Assembly: GCF_037042905.1 (NCBI RefSeq)
Contig: NC_087254.1
Span: 22,866,603 to 22,930,602 of the forward strand
Source: Lytechinus pictus
Lineage: Eukaryota; Echinodermata; Echinoidea; Temnopleuroida; Toxopneustidae
Reading direction: 5' to 3'
DNA length: 64,000 nt
Shown: positions 35,176-46,729 of the stretch, piece after piece
Layout: each line of letters opens with the position of its first letter
Numbering within the stretch: position 1 is the first letter of the stretch
The notes under the pieces: model-generated
Told to the model about the DNA's origin: nothing
Databases searched by the model: none
The model's input: the letters and a program-made list of their open reading frames with translations, nothing else
Made by a program: the position numbers and the translations under genes

Positions 35176-38100
35176 TCTAACCAGGATGCGCCTAGGTTTA
35201 GAGGGTTTGTCTGTGGTGTGGTAAGAACCAAACATCACATTTTCAACTTCCTCACTTTGATTTCATGTCTTGATGTTCTGTTCTATGTTAATTTTGTCGT
35301 GAGGTAATAATTGCAAGAACATTTGTGATAGAAAAGGGGGTATTGCAAGATTATTTGTGATAGAAAAGGGGGTGTAAAGTAGATCGGAGGTATCAGACTT
35401 GTTTATTATTGTTTCAAATGGTGGTGTTTCAGTATCAGTATCACATCATTGTTTGATTTGTTGATGTTTATTTTGAGATTATTGTCAAGTACATACCACA
35501 GTGTATCCTTCAATCCATGCTAGCGAACCCCCAGAGGTAGGTCATATTTTATATGATACAAAATCCTCTCCATCATTCTTCCATATCCATGCTGCTTTCC
35601 TTCCCCCTCAGCTAGGTGCATCATCATGTTATATTTACCGGTATCTAGTATTTATTATATCATTTATAATTTTGTTCAACTGTACGCTTGTTGTGGAGGA
35701 TTAGGTGACTGATATCTTGTGACAAGTAGTTGAATAACATTCTTGAAAGTAATGTTTAGCTATCTCCAGGTATTACACTAGTATACAATTGTGAAGTTAT
35801 GAGTATTTTCACATTAAAAATGAAACTGAGGAAAATGATACATTAGTATACTTTTCTCATGAAATAAAGGGTACTTTCACGTTGAAAATTAAACCAAGGA
35901 AAATGGCTACAGTGATGACACTCGTGTTATGTTCTTGTGAAGTCAAGAGTACTTTGAAATTTAGAATTAAACCAGTGAAACACAGATTTGGGGAAACTCC
36001 CAGTTTACTCAAATTCTCAAATTACTCAAATTCAATATTTTTTTAACACAGAATACTTAGTCATATTGACTAATCAGACATTGTGAAGTGAACACATTGG
36101 TGGCTTGAAATTGAAGATTAATCAGACATGTTTTCCTACTCCCTACCCCCTTCCAGTGAATCAATGTTGTAAGTTATTACAAGTTGATTTCAAGTCTCTG
36201 ATGTTAAAAGTGTAACATTTGCCGCTTCCAGGCACATATGATTATGAAATATGAATAATTACACATTACAGCGTTGAAGTATTCAAAACCTTGCTATTAA
36301 AGATTTCTTACATTACGATAACGATGTAAACTAAAAAGGTGATACTTCATATTGTTCAGGGTTAAGTGAGTTCATTTGTAATTTGCATCTTTCAGAATAA
36401 AGGATGAATATTGTTTGGTAAAAAATAGCTAATAGAATACAGTAAATAATGTATACTGTTCATCCTTATGATTCAATGCATAATGTTGTTCATTAGCATG
36501 GCTATAATGTGCAAAACTCAAACAACATTTCACCTGACCTGGATTATTCTTCATATTCTTAGAAGTACCCCCCCTCCCCCCTTTTCCCCGCCATAATTGT
36601 GGTATTAATGTCGAAGCATTATGAATGCCACAACCAAGGGACATAGAATTCACATCCTTTCTAGGGGACTTGATCTAATTCATGATAGATGCAATTATGA
36701 TAAGTGCATGATCTTTATATTGGGAGAATGTAGCATCTTATTTTCTAGACTTCATTTATTATTATTATTATCATTATTATTATTTATTTATTATCATTAT
36801 TTATTGAAATAAAGAACCCTTTTCACTAATCACTAGCATTTATTTAACGATTTAGCAGGATAATGCAACTTATTCACATGATTTTTATTTAACATGTGTT
36901 TTGTCATCTGAAGGAAGCTTTGTCAATAATGTAGAACCATCTAAATGAACCTTTTCCCTTATTAATCTGTATGGGGTTGGTAAGATTAAAATAGTTTGGT
37001 TAACAGAGGGACATACATTTCAAAAAGTAAGTATTAGAATGATACACAATAAAATTACCCTCCTCTCAAAACACAATTATAAAAAGCAAATCATTTATGA
37101 TGTTCACCCGATCGCTATGTTTAGATGTTAGAACATAGGGATGTTCATGTCCATTAGGCAATGATTTATATTATATTTTTGTTATGTGACCGTATATTTG
37201 CATGATAATCATATTGTTGTTTTAAAGAAGTATATTATCTTGTTCTAAGTAGCTTTAATGAGTGTTTAAACCTTCAGGTATATATGATTCATCATGTGTT
37301 ATAAAGCAGCTGTATTTTTTGTGGGTTGTTGTTATTGTTGTCATTATGTGAAGCAACTCAAGTCCCCCCCCCCCTGTCTATTTGTGACTTTAAGATCATG
37401 ATGATGAAATCACTTTGACTATTATTAGATTTGAAACTGCATTATTATTTTGATTTAGGATCTAGTTTTTTTTTTCCAGATTTATCTGACCCATGATAAC
37501 AATGACAATGAACAATATCTGATGATGATCATTTTGAAGTGGCACAAATGCTTTCTGTCATATTGTGACTATCATCAGTGGGCTATTTAAACTTTGAATC
37601 TCAATATTGAAACATTTTGAGGATAGCTCTGAGCAGCTGTATTTTAGAATGATGGCAATGGTGGTAATCTCATATTGTTTGAAAACAGTCTCCTATGTCC
37701 TGTAGAAAACTTTCTTGGAAAAAGAAGGTTGCCACTTATAGCATAAGTCAAATGTATTTCTTTTTAGAGCTGTCAAGAATTTATCAAATTTTAAAACAGA
37801 GGGTGTCAACAGCCCACTTGTAATATGCTTTCATGGTATTAACTGAGGGGGGCATTGTTAACTTGCAAAATTTTATGTGAACATGAGGTTCATAAATCAG
37901 TCATAAGTTGTGTAATTAATTGCAAACTTTCAGTTGCTTACTTAGGTTCTACTTGCAAAAATAGGATAGATTTAGTTTCTGTAATTGTAAGTGGGTCTGT
38001 CAATATGTATTTGATTGACGTTTACAATTGATTGGAATAGTTAACTTACAACATGCCTGGAAATACCGGATTCTCTTAAAAGAAACCTCACTGGCCAACA

Positions 38101-38382
38101 TTGCTTGTATGACATATCCATATGTGACAGTTGCTCCAGTGACGTAAAGAAAAATACTGGTCCCAATTTCTCTGACATAGCAACTGCTCAGCAAACACAA
38201 AATGTTTTCAGAATGTGTGGAAAAGGGTTTTCAACATGTCAAAAATGTTTCGATAATGTTTTATATCGTTCTCAAACTTGTGGGAAATGGTTTTGATTTT
38301 TTTTTTTAAGGTCCTTAATTGCTTGTTGTGTTTGCTGGCTAGTATATTGGATCTTGTCTCCAGAGCAGTATTGATATTGGAA

Positions 38383-38507
38383 CAGGGCTCTGTTACACGT
38401 AGCTTAGCACTTGATAGTTGGACTGGTTTCATATTGATCATGCTATTGAATCATCAATACAAATCAACTATACAATCATTTTCGTAGCTTTGTGTTACCG
38501 GGCCCTG
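38383..38507. mobile_element. Short MITE, CAGGGCTCTGTTACAC ends
   Basis: Left CAGGGCTCTGTTACACGTAG, right GCTTTGTGTTACCGGGCCCTG; same family as 20902-21034. Confidence 0.6.
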
Positions 38508-38614
38508 GTCTAGAATGAAGCAGTTTGGTCTTAGCTACAACTGTAAGGTAACAAACTCTCTGTGATTTTTAGCAACAGATTTGATGCAATTGACCCTAAC
38601 AATTTTCAGATCCC

Positions 38615-39032
38615 TTAAGGCGACCGCACACCTTACGATTGGTCTGCGACCCGATTTCAGAATAAAACGTAGTAGAATTTGATGCTAATATTGAGACTTG
38701 GAATATCTTACTGTCAAATGTTCAAAATCATCTTAAGAATACCTATGTTCAAATCTGTGACTATGCTTTCATCCTTAGAATAAAAGCAAATTTAATATCT
38801 AGTCGTAATGACGTCATAGCAGTCATACGATTGGCTACAATTTGAAACTATTTTGGCCTTTACTACAAAATAGAGGCTTGCAATCTTTCTAAATGGTTAT
38901 ATTAGGATTCTTTCAATTAATTTTAATCTCAAATAAAATGATATGTTCCATTCACATTTTCAGAAAATGAGCAAAATGCGATTTGTTCCAAAATCGGATC
39001 GCGAACAGTCGTAAGGTGTGCGGTGGCCATTA
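38615..39032. mobile_element. MITE with TTA flanks (GACCGCACACCTTACGA ends)
   Basis: Body 38618-39029 has arms AGGCGACCGCACACCTTACG and TCGTAAGGTGTGCGGTGGCC, flanked by TTA on both sides. Confidence 0.72.
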
Positions 39033-39812
39033 CACATGTTGATGTCTGAATAATGGGAATAATGACTTCACCCCTCACATATTCCATAAGTTCTATGAAA
39101 AATTTGATGAGATAAGTAAGGAACAGAAGTAAGGTCCTTGTTGACAGGTCGTCTTTCAATATTGATGAAGTTGAGGTTTGATTGTATTTATTTGATGGAT
39201 GATAATGGTGCTTGTTGGCCATGATTTTATTTCATGTGAAAGATAATCTGAATGGTGTATCCTCGTTAAAAGTGAAATTTTCACAGAGACATACCCCCCC
39301 CCCAATCATCTCCCCTGACACATTCTAGGGTGTGAGCTTTGCTCTTTTATTTTGCAATTCATTCTTAATGTCATCGTTTTAAACTTTCCAGTATATATTT
39401 TTTAATGGACTGAAAGTGATTTCACTTACCTGTTTTATCTTGATCGGCCAATATCATCTTTGATACATGGGTTAAACATGGCATGATGTAGTATCTCTTA
39501 TATGTGATCATTTTACATTTAGTGGAAAAAATTATATTATAGATTAGTATATTTGCCCATGTATGTGAGTTTTAATGACATAGTCTAAAATTTATTCATG
39601 AGGAAGGATAAAACAGTTACCCTTTTAAAAGCTATTTTGTTCTTTAAATTCATTTTATTGAAAATTACATTGTTATGGCATGTACATGTATTTATGATAC
39701 AGTATTCTGAAGAATTAGTTTTTTTTTAAGGAAAGAGATATCAGTACTGTTTATATTTTGTTATTTAGATGTGTCAAATCTATCTTCCCTTCTCCTCAGG
39801 CTTATATTGTTA

Positions 39813-40078
39813 TTAAAAGCCCCGTCACATCGTTTCGTGCAAGCTTTTCGGGTGACCAATTTTGCTACCCTTTCGATACCCTCGGGTTGCCCGCAAGTCA
39901 ACCTCATTGACAGTATCTCGCGCTTATCTCACATGCAGTTGCCCACAGAAACACATGCAAATCTGATTTGCACGCAGAATATTTTTGAAACATGCTCAAA
40001 ACTTTGCTGCGGCGAGTTGCGGGTGATTGCCCGCAACTCACCTACAAGGCTTGCATGGAATGATGTGACAGGGCCTTA
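39813..40078. mobile_element. MITE with TTA flanks (GCCCCGTCACATC ends)
   Basis: Body 39816-40075 has ends AAAGCCCCGTCACATCGTTT and AATGATGTGACAGGGCC, flanked by TTA. Confidence 0.65.
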
Positions 40079-40222
40079 AGATGCAGAGGGTATTTACACT
40101 TTGATGTTAGCCAAATATGCTACATGTTTGTAGCTTCATAAATAATAGAAGCATGTAATACCAGGGTTGCTGGTTGATAAAGCTATTCAGAGGTTATGTA
40201 CTGTTCATGCATGAGTTGTTAC

Positions 40223-40383
40223 CAGGGAGCGTTTCATGAACACTTTGTCCGGTAAGTTGTCAGACCTGACAACTTTCCTTGGTTTTGATTGGCTGAGAAG
40301 CACTGTTACTATGGTAACCATTGGATAAAATGAGACTTGTCAGATAAAACATCTCACAAGTCCTTTCATGAAATGTTCCCCAG
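40223..40383. mobile_element. Short MITE, GGAGCGTTTCATGAA ends
   Basis: Left CAGGGAGCGTTTCATGAA, right TTTCATGAAATGTTCCCCAG; internal CCTGACAA/TTGTCAG inverted words. Confidence 0.6.
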
Positions 40384-42170
40384 GCCTTGTTATAGGTGAG
40401 ATACCTGAATCTTTTCCATTTGAAACATATTGGCACTTAATGTCCTGTAATTCTACCTGACAAATCATGAAACTATTTTCGTTCTCAAAAGATAAAATTT
40501 AAACTCTAGCTGATGCGAATAAAAAATGGTTTTAGAGTCTGGTAGCACCCAAGAGGAGGCACAAGCCGTGCGTAACATACAAATATGTCAGCTTAGCAAA
40601 ACACCATCAGAATACCAAGTTCAAGAAACTACGACCCTGTTTTCATTACCGCCCTAAAACTAGTTTAGAAAGTCAAAAAGGGGCCTAAGCTTTCGATCCT
40701 AGCAGAATCTTCGTCGGAGGCAAAATGACAAACATATCAACTAAAACTTGTTTAGCGGAAACTAGTTTAATGTGTAAAGAGAACAGTCGAAGCGGTTTTT
40801 TAAGCGATCTTATAGCAACAAGGCGACTTGTTGTGGCCATGTGAAGTGGTTTTGAAAACTGATCAAATGGGAACACAAGCAAAGTGATCTTCCAAACTGG
40901 TTTCCTGAACCAATTTCCAGTAAACTAGTTTTAAAAGTATAATGAGAACAGCGTCCACTTTAATGTAGTGTTATATAGGGAAATCCAGAGAGAAGTGGAA
41001 TCTATGGATTGCTGGGTACAAGTTCATACCGAGCTTATTCACCTGATTGGTTGATATCTTCAGAACGGACGTGCTTTCCAGCCAGCTGTTTGTAGAGTTC
41101 ACCTCGTGGTACTACCTTTAAAGCTGAATATTGTACAAAAGTGGGGTTTCTTTGTTTTTTGAAAAACGAATAAAACCTTCACATTTACAAATTCTAATTC
41201 TGAAGAAATGATACGACATGTAAATATATGATTCAATATATTTGCCTAATATTTGACTTGATTTATGCTAACCATTGCTTGAAAGGTGAGAAATATACCC
41301 TGATTATGAGAGGAGGAGGGTGGTGGGATTGAATGGAAGATTTTATGTGTTTGGTTTGATATTAATATGAGAAGAGAATCTAGAATTTGTTTAATTCCTG
41401 AGCCGTATTCAGTATTCGCCAAACCATGTAACTTCTTACGTATTTCACCAATTAAATTGGTGAACGATATATTGTACTCTTTTCCTCGTTTACTAACTAT
41501 AGAGACTTTCTGAGATGAAGATGTGTTTTATTGGAAATAGCAAAGATGTGGCAGTTTTATTTGCCTCAGATATTTTTATGTAGCTTGGAAGAGAAAGCTG
41601 GTAGATGTGTTGTTTTACTTTTTATCTTGTCTCATTTAATTGTGAGATGTGATGTATGATGTTTCACTTGCTTGTATATTCTGTAGAGTTGTTTTTTCGT
41701 CATGTCATGATTAGTTATGTTTTTTGAAGCAAATTTAAATTTGTACTTGCAAAGAAGTACACACAAAAAAGAAACATAATATGCATGTTATGAATAAAGA
41801 TATACATTCTTTACCTTATTAATTCCTACCTTTGTCAATGTTTTCTTTCTCTTTGGTTTCACATGTGATTTTCTGGATTCATCTCAAGGAACTTGCAATC
41901 AATTACAAGTCAACTTTAGGTCCATTTATCAATATTGCTTCCGATTCCAAAAATTGAGTTTTCCGTTGACTTTTGTCTGGGCTTAATTAAAATTAACAAA
42001 TGATTGTATGTATTTTATGGTACAAATTAATTTGCTATAGTAAAAATTCAGTTTATTGAATACAAACCCTGACACTGATTAACATAAAAAGAACATAAGA
42101 TAACAACAACAACAAAAATCACAGGGTTTAAATTTTAGTGAAGGCAATAAGAATTTAAACAATAGGGGAA

Positions 42171-42610
42171 GGCGGGGTAAGTTGTGACACTTTTTGATAT
42201 TTGCTTGTTAGAACTGATATGACTAAAAGTCTTGTAGAAGTAAGTACCTTGCCTTAAAATTTAACTCTTCTGAAATATTTTTCACCCATACCTAATTTTC
42301 TATCCCCACACTGAAAGTCATTGTCACCTTTGAAAAAAGAGATGTCAAATGGCTCAACTTGCCCCATCTGTGGGGTAATTAAGTTGAGCCACCTTCTGGG
42401 GTAAGTTTAGCCACAAAATCTATGCACAAAATGTACGGGGGAAGAACCAGCATACATCCTCTAAAAGAAAGAGAACAGTCATGTAAATTTGCTCCTTTCT
42501 GCCTGCATATTGATGGCTTTTTAAGGTTTGTTTATTTATCATATACATTACCATAAGAATTACCATGGCTGAACTTGCCCCATGTTGGCTGGCACAACTT
42601 AATTACCCCA
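42171..42610. mobile_element. Possible foldback repeat with GGGGTAAGTTG words
   Basis: GGCGGGGTAAGTTGTGACAC at left and GGCACAACTTAATTACCCC at right, with direct copies between. Ends are not sharp. Confidence 0.35.
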
Positions 42611-42627
42611 GTCCAAACATTTCTTAA

Positions 42628-42735
42628 ATATATATATATATATATATATCTCTCTCTCTTTTTAATATATATATATATATAAAAAAGAGACTGCAGCAAA
42701 CGTAACTTTTAGTATATATATATATTAAAAAGAGA
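42628..42735. repeat. (TA)n blocks and AT-rich palindrome
   Basis: Three TATATA runs separated by TCTCTCTCTTTTTAA and AAAAAAGAGACTGCA segments that pair with one another; AAAAGAGACTGCA is repeated directly. Confidence 0.7.
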
Positions 42736-43491
42736 CTGCATGCAGCAAAAGTAAAGCCCCCACTAGCTCCCCGGCCCCAAATCCTTGGGGCGTACTATCC
42801 CTGAAACAAAAGGATGGGTTGTCTTAGTTTCTTTTTCATAATATTCTGCTTTTGAAAATTCTTTTATGTAAATCTTTTCTAAATAATGTGCTTATGATGA
42901 AAAGGGTACGTAGGCTACCGGTTTGAATGAAGGATTGATAAATGATCAGATATATACTACCTCTGATGAAGGTTATCTCAAAGTCAAAATCGGAATAACA
43001 CGACCGCCTCAAACCGGAGTCGTACACAGTTATTTTGAGGCATATGTCGTAAGTGACTTTTGTGACGATTATCGTTCATGGCCAATGAAATGGGCCGCTA
43101 CATAGTACGTAAAGCAAAGTTTTCGCTTCATCGAGCTGCGAGGAAAAGCTGATGCAATCTTAATGCCTATTTACACACTTGGTAGTATTATACATACGAC
43201 AAAGAAATGTATTTTTAAATATATCATTGAATGCAAGATGGTGTCCTTTCATTTATTAAAACGAATTGCAAAATCGCTTATTATATGCAAGACATAGGCT
43301 ACAATGTCATCTTTTCTTGATATTATTTGTCAGTTTTTAAAAGACGTAAGATCCATTTGCGCATTAATATTCCTTTCATTCTTAGTGATTCGGTCGACAG
43401 CCTTTTTTATTAACGAGTCCTGGCGCGCCTCGACCACATTTCCTGCTCGTTCATTCATTCATCCATATATATTGAGAAAATATTGGGCAAA

Positions 43492-43503
43492 ATGGCGGTT
43501 TGA
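43492..43503 (+). promoter_or_regulatory. ATF4 uORF1 (three codons)
   Basis: ATGGCGGTTTGA in good start context (A at -3, G at +4). It is a three-codon ORF like uORF1 of mammalian ATF4 mRNA, which lets 40S subunits resume scanning. Confidence 0.6.
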
Positions 43504-43564
43504 ATTCTGAATTTTTGCAACCCTTGCTCTGCAATTCGCAACGAATTGCATCATACAACATGGC
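43492..43564 (+). other. ATF4-like leader exon 1 (5' limit unknown)
   Basis: Inferred from donor C|GTAAGT at 43565, the ATGGC start of uORF2 directly before it, and frame continuity into the exon starting at 46442. The transcription start was not identified; if it lies upstream of 43304, another ATG would precede uORF1. Confidence 0.55.
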
Positions 43565-43860
43565 GTAAGTCTATTTTTATTTAAATTGAATATCTGTGTG
43601 TTGTTTTGGTTGAGCGAGTGCATGAATTTTGATGTGGGACGTCTTTAGTTTAGGCTTAGCAATTTTTTTTTGCCGCGTGGCATTAATTATGCCAGGCATT
43701 AGCCTTACCCTATTGCCTTAAGTTACGTTAGGACTAACTTAGGAGAAAACAGAAAAAATAATTTTAAAAAATAAAACACCCCCAGGGCCCCAAATCATTA
43801 CAAGAGAGTGAGACATATCTAACGTTAGTCTAGTCTCGATCTAGGCTATGTAAAGATCTA

Positions 43861-44371
43861 GCCTAGCCCCGGGGGGGGGCACTCGACCAAAAAAGTGGTA
43901 GGGGTGTGCCGCGGGCGAGGCAAAAAACGGGGGCCTTGGAGCGGGCTTATTGTAAAAAGGAGGGTCCTCGGAACGGGCTTTGGAACTACAAATGTTTGTG
44001 AAAACGGGGGTCCTCGGAACGGATCTCCGTATCTCTGTGAGTGCGTATGCATCCCTATGGAACGGGCAATCGTGCATGACGCAGCTAGCGCGGCCTCCGC
44101 CGGGTGCGCTCGCGCTTAGGCGATGGTCGAAAAGCGCTCTACGGCCGCTTTTCACCAAAATTGCAGCTCCTTGTAGCAGATCAATGCGACCGGAACGGCG
44201 TAACGAAAAATATGCGTAGCTTTGGAACGGATTACTTTCTTCTTTTTTTCTCGATAAGAAGGAAATGCTATGCCTTGGAACGGAAATTTGAGTGTAAAAA
44301 TGGGGGTCCCCTCCGCGGCACATACCCACTATGCATTATATACTGAGTGCCCCCCCCCCCGGGGCCTAGCC
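43861..44371. mobile_element. hAT-like MITE family B, copy 2, with 8-bp target duplication
   Basis: Body 43869-44363; flanks 43861-43868 and 44364-44371 both read GCCTAGCC. Ends CCGGGGGGGGGCACTC and GAGTGCCCC...GGG. Near-identical to 6384-6923 apart from indels. Lies in the first intron of the ATF4-like gene. ORFs here are repeat shadows. Confidence 0.75.
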
Positions 44372-45340
44372 TAACAATTATTAGATCGTTAGAAATAATA
44401 TAATATTTGGTTGTCATGACGGGCCAGCACCAGCAAGGCAGCATGACCAGGGCAGGGGGGGGGGGGGTGATTCCATTTTCAAGTTCAATGTAGGGTTGGA
44501 ACTAGGCCTACCCCTTATCGACCACCTAATCTTCTAAGCATCGTATCTGCGAAAATATTCATCAATTTTACCCAGTTTTCGTCTCATTTGTGCAGAAAAT
44601 TGAGCAGATCAGATTCCCATGTTTCGCTCGGCGACTCCGATTCAATCCGCGTATATATCGACGAACAATGAATAGACAATTTTACATTTGCACCCGTCTT
44701 TTGAAACCGAACACCCGCGATACGCCAAGTTTACTGCCGAATCTTGTCGCGGGGGCGAAATATTTTTACTCTTCAAAATCAGTTCTATGAGTATGATTAG
44801 TATGATGTCAACATGCTAAATTATCGTCTCACTACTTCCAATTCCATTGCGAGCTCTGGCACATGATTCGATGATTGATGACAGATATTTGTTCTAAAGC
44901 CGTTTCTTATCGGATTTCTTTGTTTTTCAGCGGGGTTTGGGTCTGGTCAATACAATTTTGATTAATTCTACTAAATTTTTACTTTTTGAATTTTGTTGCT
45001 TCTTTTTTTCTCGTAAAATCGATTCTTACCGTTTCTATGGACACTGCACCTACCCCCCCCCCCCCCCCCCCCCGTGCGTATCGTTTGTAATACGCAATAA
45101 TTTTAACGCGCGCAAGGTGGTCGGTTTCAAAAGAGGTGGTCGATATGTGGTAGTCTCACCATACCGGTAACTAACATTTAGGCCCTATAAATATAAAATA
45201 GTAGGCTTAGCAAGTTAGGGGCCTAACAAAAGTATGGCAAGAGGCCCCTAACGTTAAAGAGATTAAAGTCATACCACTCGTCCTCCATCTTCAGGGAATC
45301 CGGGATGGCATGCCATTGCATATCTAGCATGTCCAGGGTC

Positions 45341-45544
45341 AGGGAGCTCCGGCCTGCGAAGCAGGCTGGAGCTCAGGACTCATCCGTGTAATAGGCAGCG
45401 GGTACTCTCCAAAATAGGGTAGAATGGGTTTGCAATAGCAATTAGCAAAAAAAATAATTTATGCACTTGCCTCGATTATATGGATGAAGGTCTATCGTGA
45501 CACAGAATCCTAACATCGCGGGCCGGAGCTCCCTGGGTTAGCCA
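45341..45544. repeat. Inverted repeat AGGGAGCTCCGGCC
   Basis: Arms 45341-45354 and 45531-45544 are perfect complements; likely the ends of a small MITE. Confidence 0.5.
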
Positions 45545-45814
45545 TTGCACTGTCACACGCACCATGATTTTTCCCACGATTAAACTCGAGTTAAAATCAG
45601 AACTTTTCTTAAGGGTTTTGAGCCCAAACTTTATGTAGACCCTAAAGTAAATGGGCTACAAGTAGAGGGTTTATTTTTACCCCCTGCATGCACTGCACTG
45701 GTGTGTGGGTTTTCAAATATAAAGTGTAAAAATATTGATTGTGGGGGGGGTCCCTCATGACTAGCAGCTCAAAATGTTTAACTTTGTGACTCTATTCCTA
45801 GTTTAATAGCCTGT

Positions 45815-46397
45815 TCCTTAACAAGTTCACCCCAGAAAATGAATAGACTAGCATAACGCTGAAAATTTCATCAAAATCAGATGTAAAATAAAGTAGATCT
45901 AATGGCATTTTAAAGTTTCGCTTATTTTTCACGAAACAGTGATCAGTGTCATGCAAATGAGTCGGCTGATAATGTTTGTCACTCACTTTTTCTTTTTGTT
46001 TTTTATTGTTTGAATTAGATCTAGGGCCTATACAATAAATATTTTGCAGATATAACAATAAGGACAAAGTTGACTGAACCATGTAGTATGAAACATTGCT
46101 AATTCCACATGTTCAGGGGGAATTAAGAGTTGTTTCACTCTACCATGAGGAGAAAATTAGAATATTTCATGTAATAAAATACAAAAGAAATAGTGAGTGG
46201 ATGATGTCATCAGTCTCCTCATTCGCATACCTCCCAGGATGTGCGTATACTGTAACTGTTATGTGAAATTAAGCGAAACTTTAATATGTCATAACTCTTA
46301 TTTTACATCCGATTTTGATGAAATTTTCAGTGTTGTGCTTGTTGGATTTTTCTCTTATTCAAATTAACTTTATGTTGGGGTGAACTTGTCCTTTAAA
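45815..46397. mobile_element. MITE, AAGTTCACCCC ends, just upstream of ATF4-like exon 2
   Basis: Left TTAACAAGTTCACCCC, right GGGGTGAACTTGTCCTTTAA. The right end is about 45 bp before the exon 2 acceptor. Related ends at 49177-49640. Confidence 0.6.
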
Positions 46398-46449
46398 ACT
46401 ATTTGTTTCAACAAATTACAATTATTATGTCCCTTCCACAGACTCCAAA

Positions 46450-46548
46450 ATGGCTTCTTCGCATCTGATGCACAGCTCACTGGGATACATTCCACTGAGA
46501 TACAACAGCAAACGACCACACCAAGTTCTATATCATCGTATCACATAA
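46450..46548 (+). promoter_or_regulatory. Third leader uORF, in frame with ATF4-like CDS
   Basis: ATG at 46450 (AAAATGG, strong context) with a second in-frame ATG at 46468; 32 codons to TAA at 46546-46548, nine nucleotides before the main ATG. It lies inside uORF2 in another frame. Confidence 0.55.
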
Positions 46549-46557
46549 ACCATCAAG

Positions 46558-46729
46558 ATGGAATTCATAAAAGAATCAGAGATTATGTCGCTCTTCAGCG
46601 ACAATGCCTCTTTGTGGGGGCAGCTACCGGATGAGGAAGAACTTCATCTGGGATCTGGTCTGGACTCGCATCTGAAGACCGAGCCATCATCAGGCTTGGG
46701 CTCTACTGGTCCTACTTCACCACAATCAG
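46558..46729 (+). CDS. atf4: ATF4-like coding exon 1
   Basis: ATG at 46558 (AAGATGG context). The exon as a whole begins at 46442 after TTCCACAG and includes leader sequence; donor GTATGA. Confidence 0.8.

Larger units (their letters stand above)
34698..43490. other. unk 3' UTR and intergenic DNA, no other gene seen
   Basis: Candidate poly(A) signals AATAAA on the plus strand include about 35872, 36394, 36807 and 41793; which is used cannot be decided. AT-rich sequence with MITEs listed separately. I recognise no protein in the short ORFs. Confidence 0.5.
43560..46634 (+). promoter_or_regulatory. ATF4 uORF2, spliced (43560-43564 joined to 46442-46634)
   Basis: ATG at 43560, five nucleotides before the donor, joins to 46442 and stays open for 65 codons, to TGA at 46632-46634. 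It overlaps the main ATG (46558) by 77 nt in another frame. In mammals uORF2 is about 59 codons and overlaps by about 83 nt, so this matches the inhibitory uORF of the integrated stress response. Confidence 0.6.

Noticed and set aside
43304..43510. 68-codon ORF overlapping ATF4 uORF1
   Set aside because: Would count as a leader ORF only if transcription begins upstream of 43304, for which I see no evidence.
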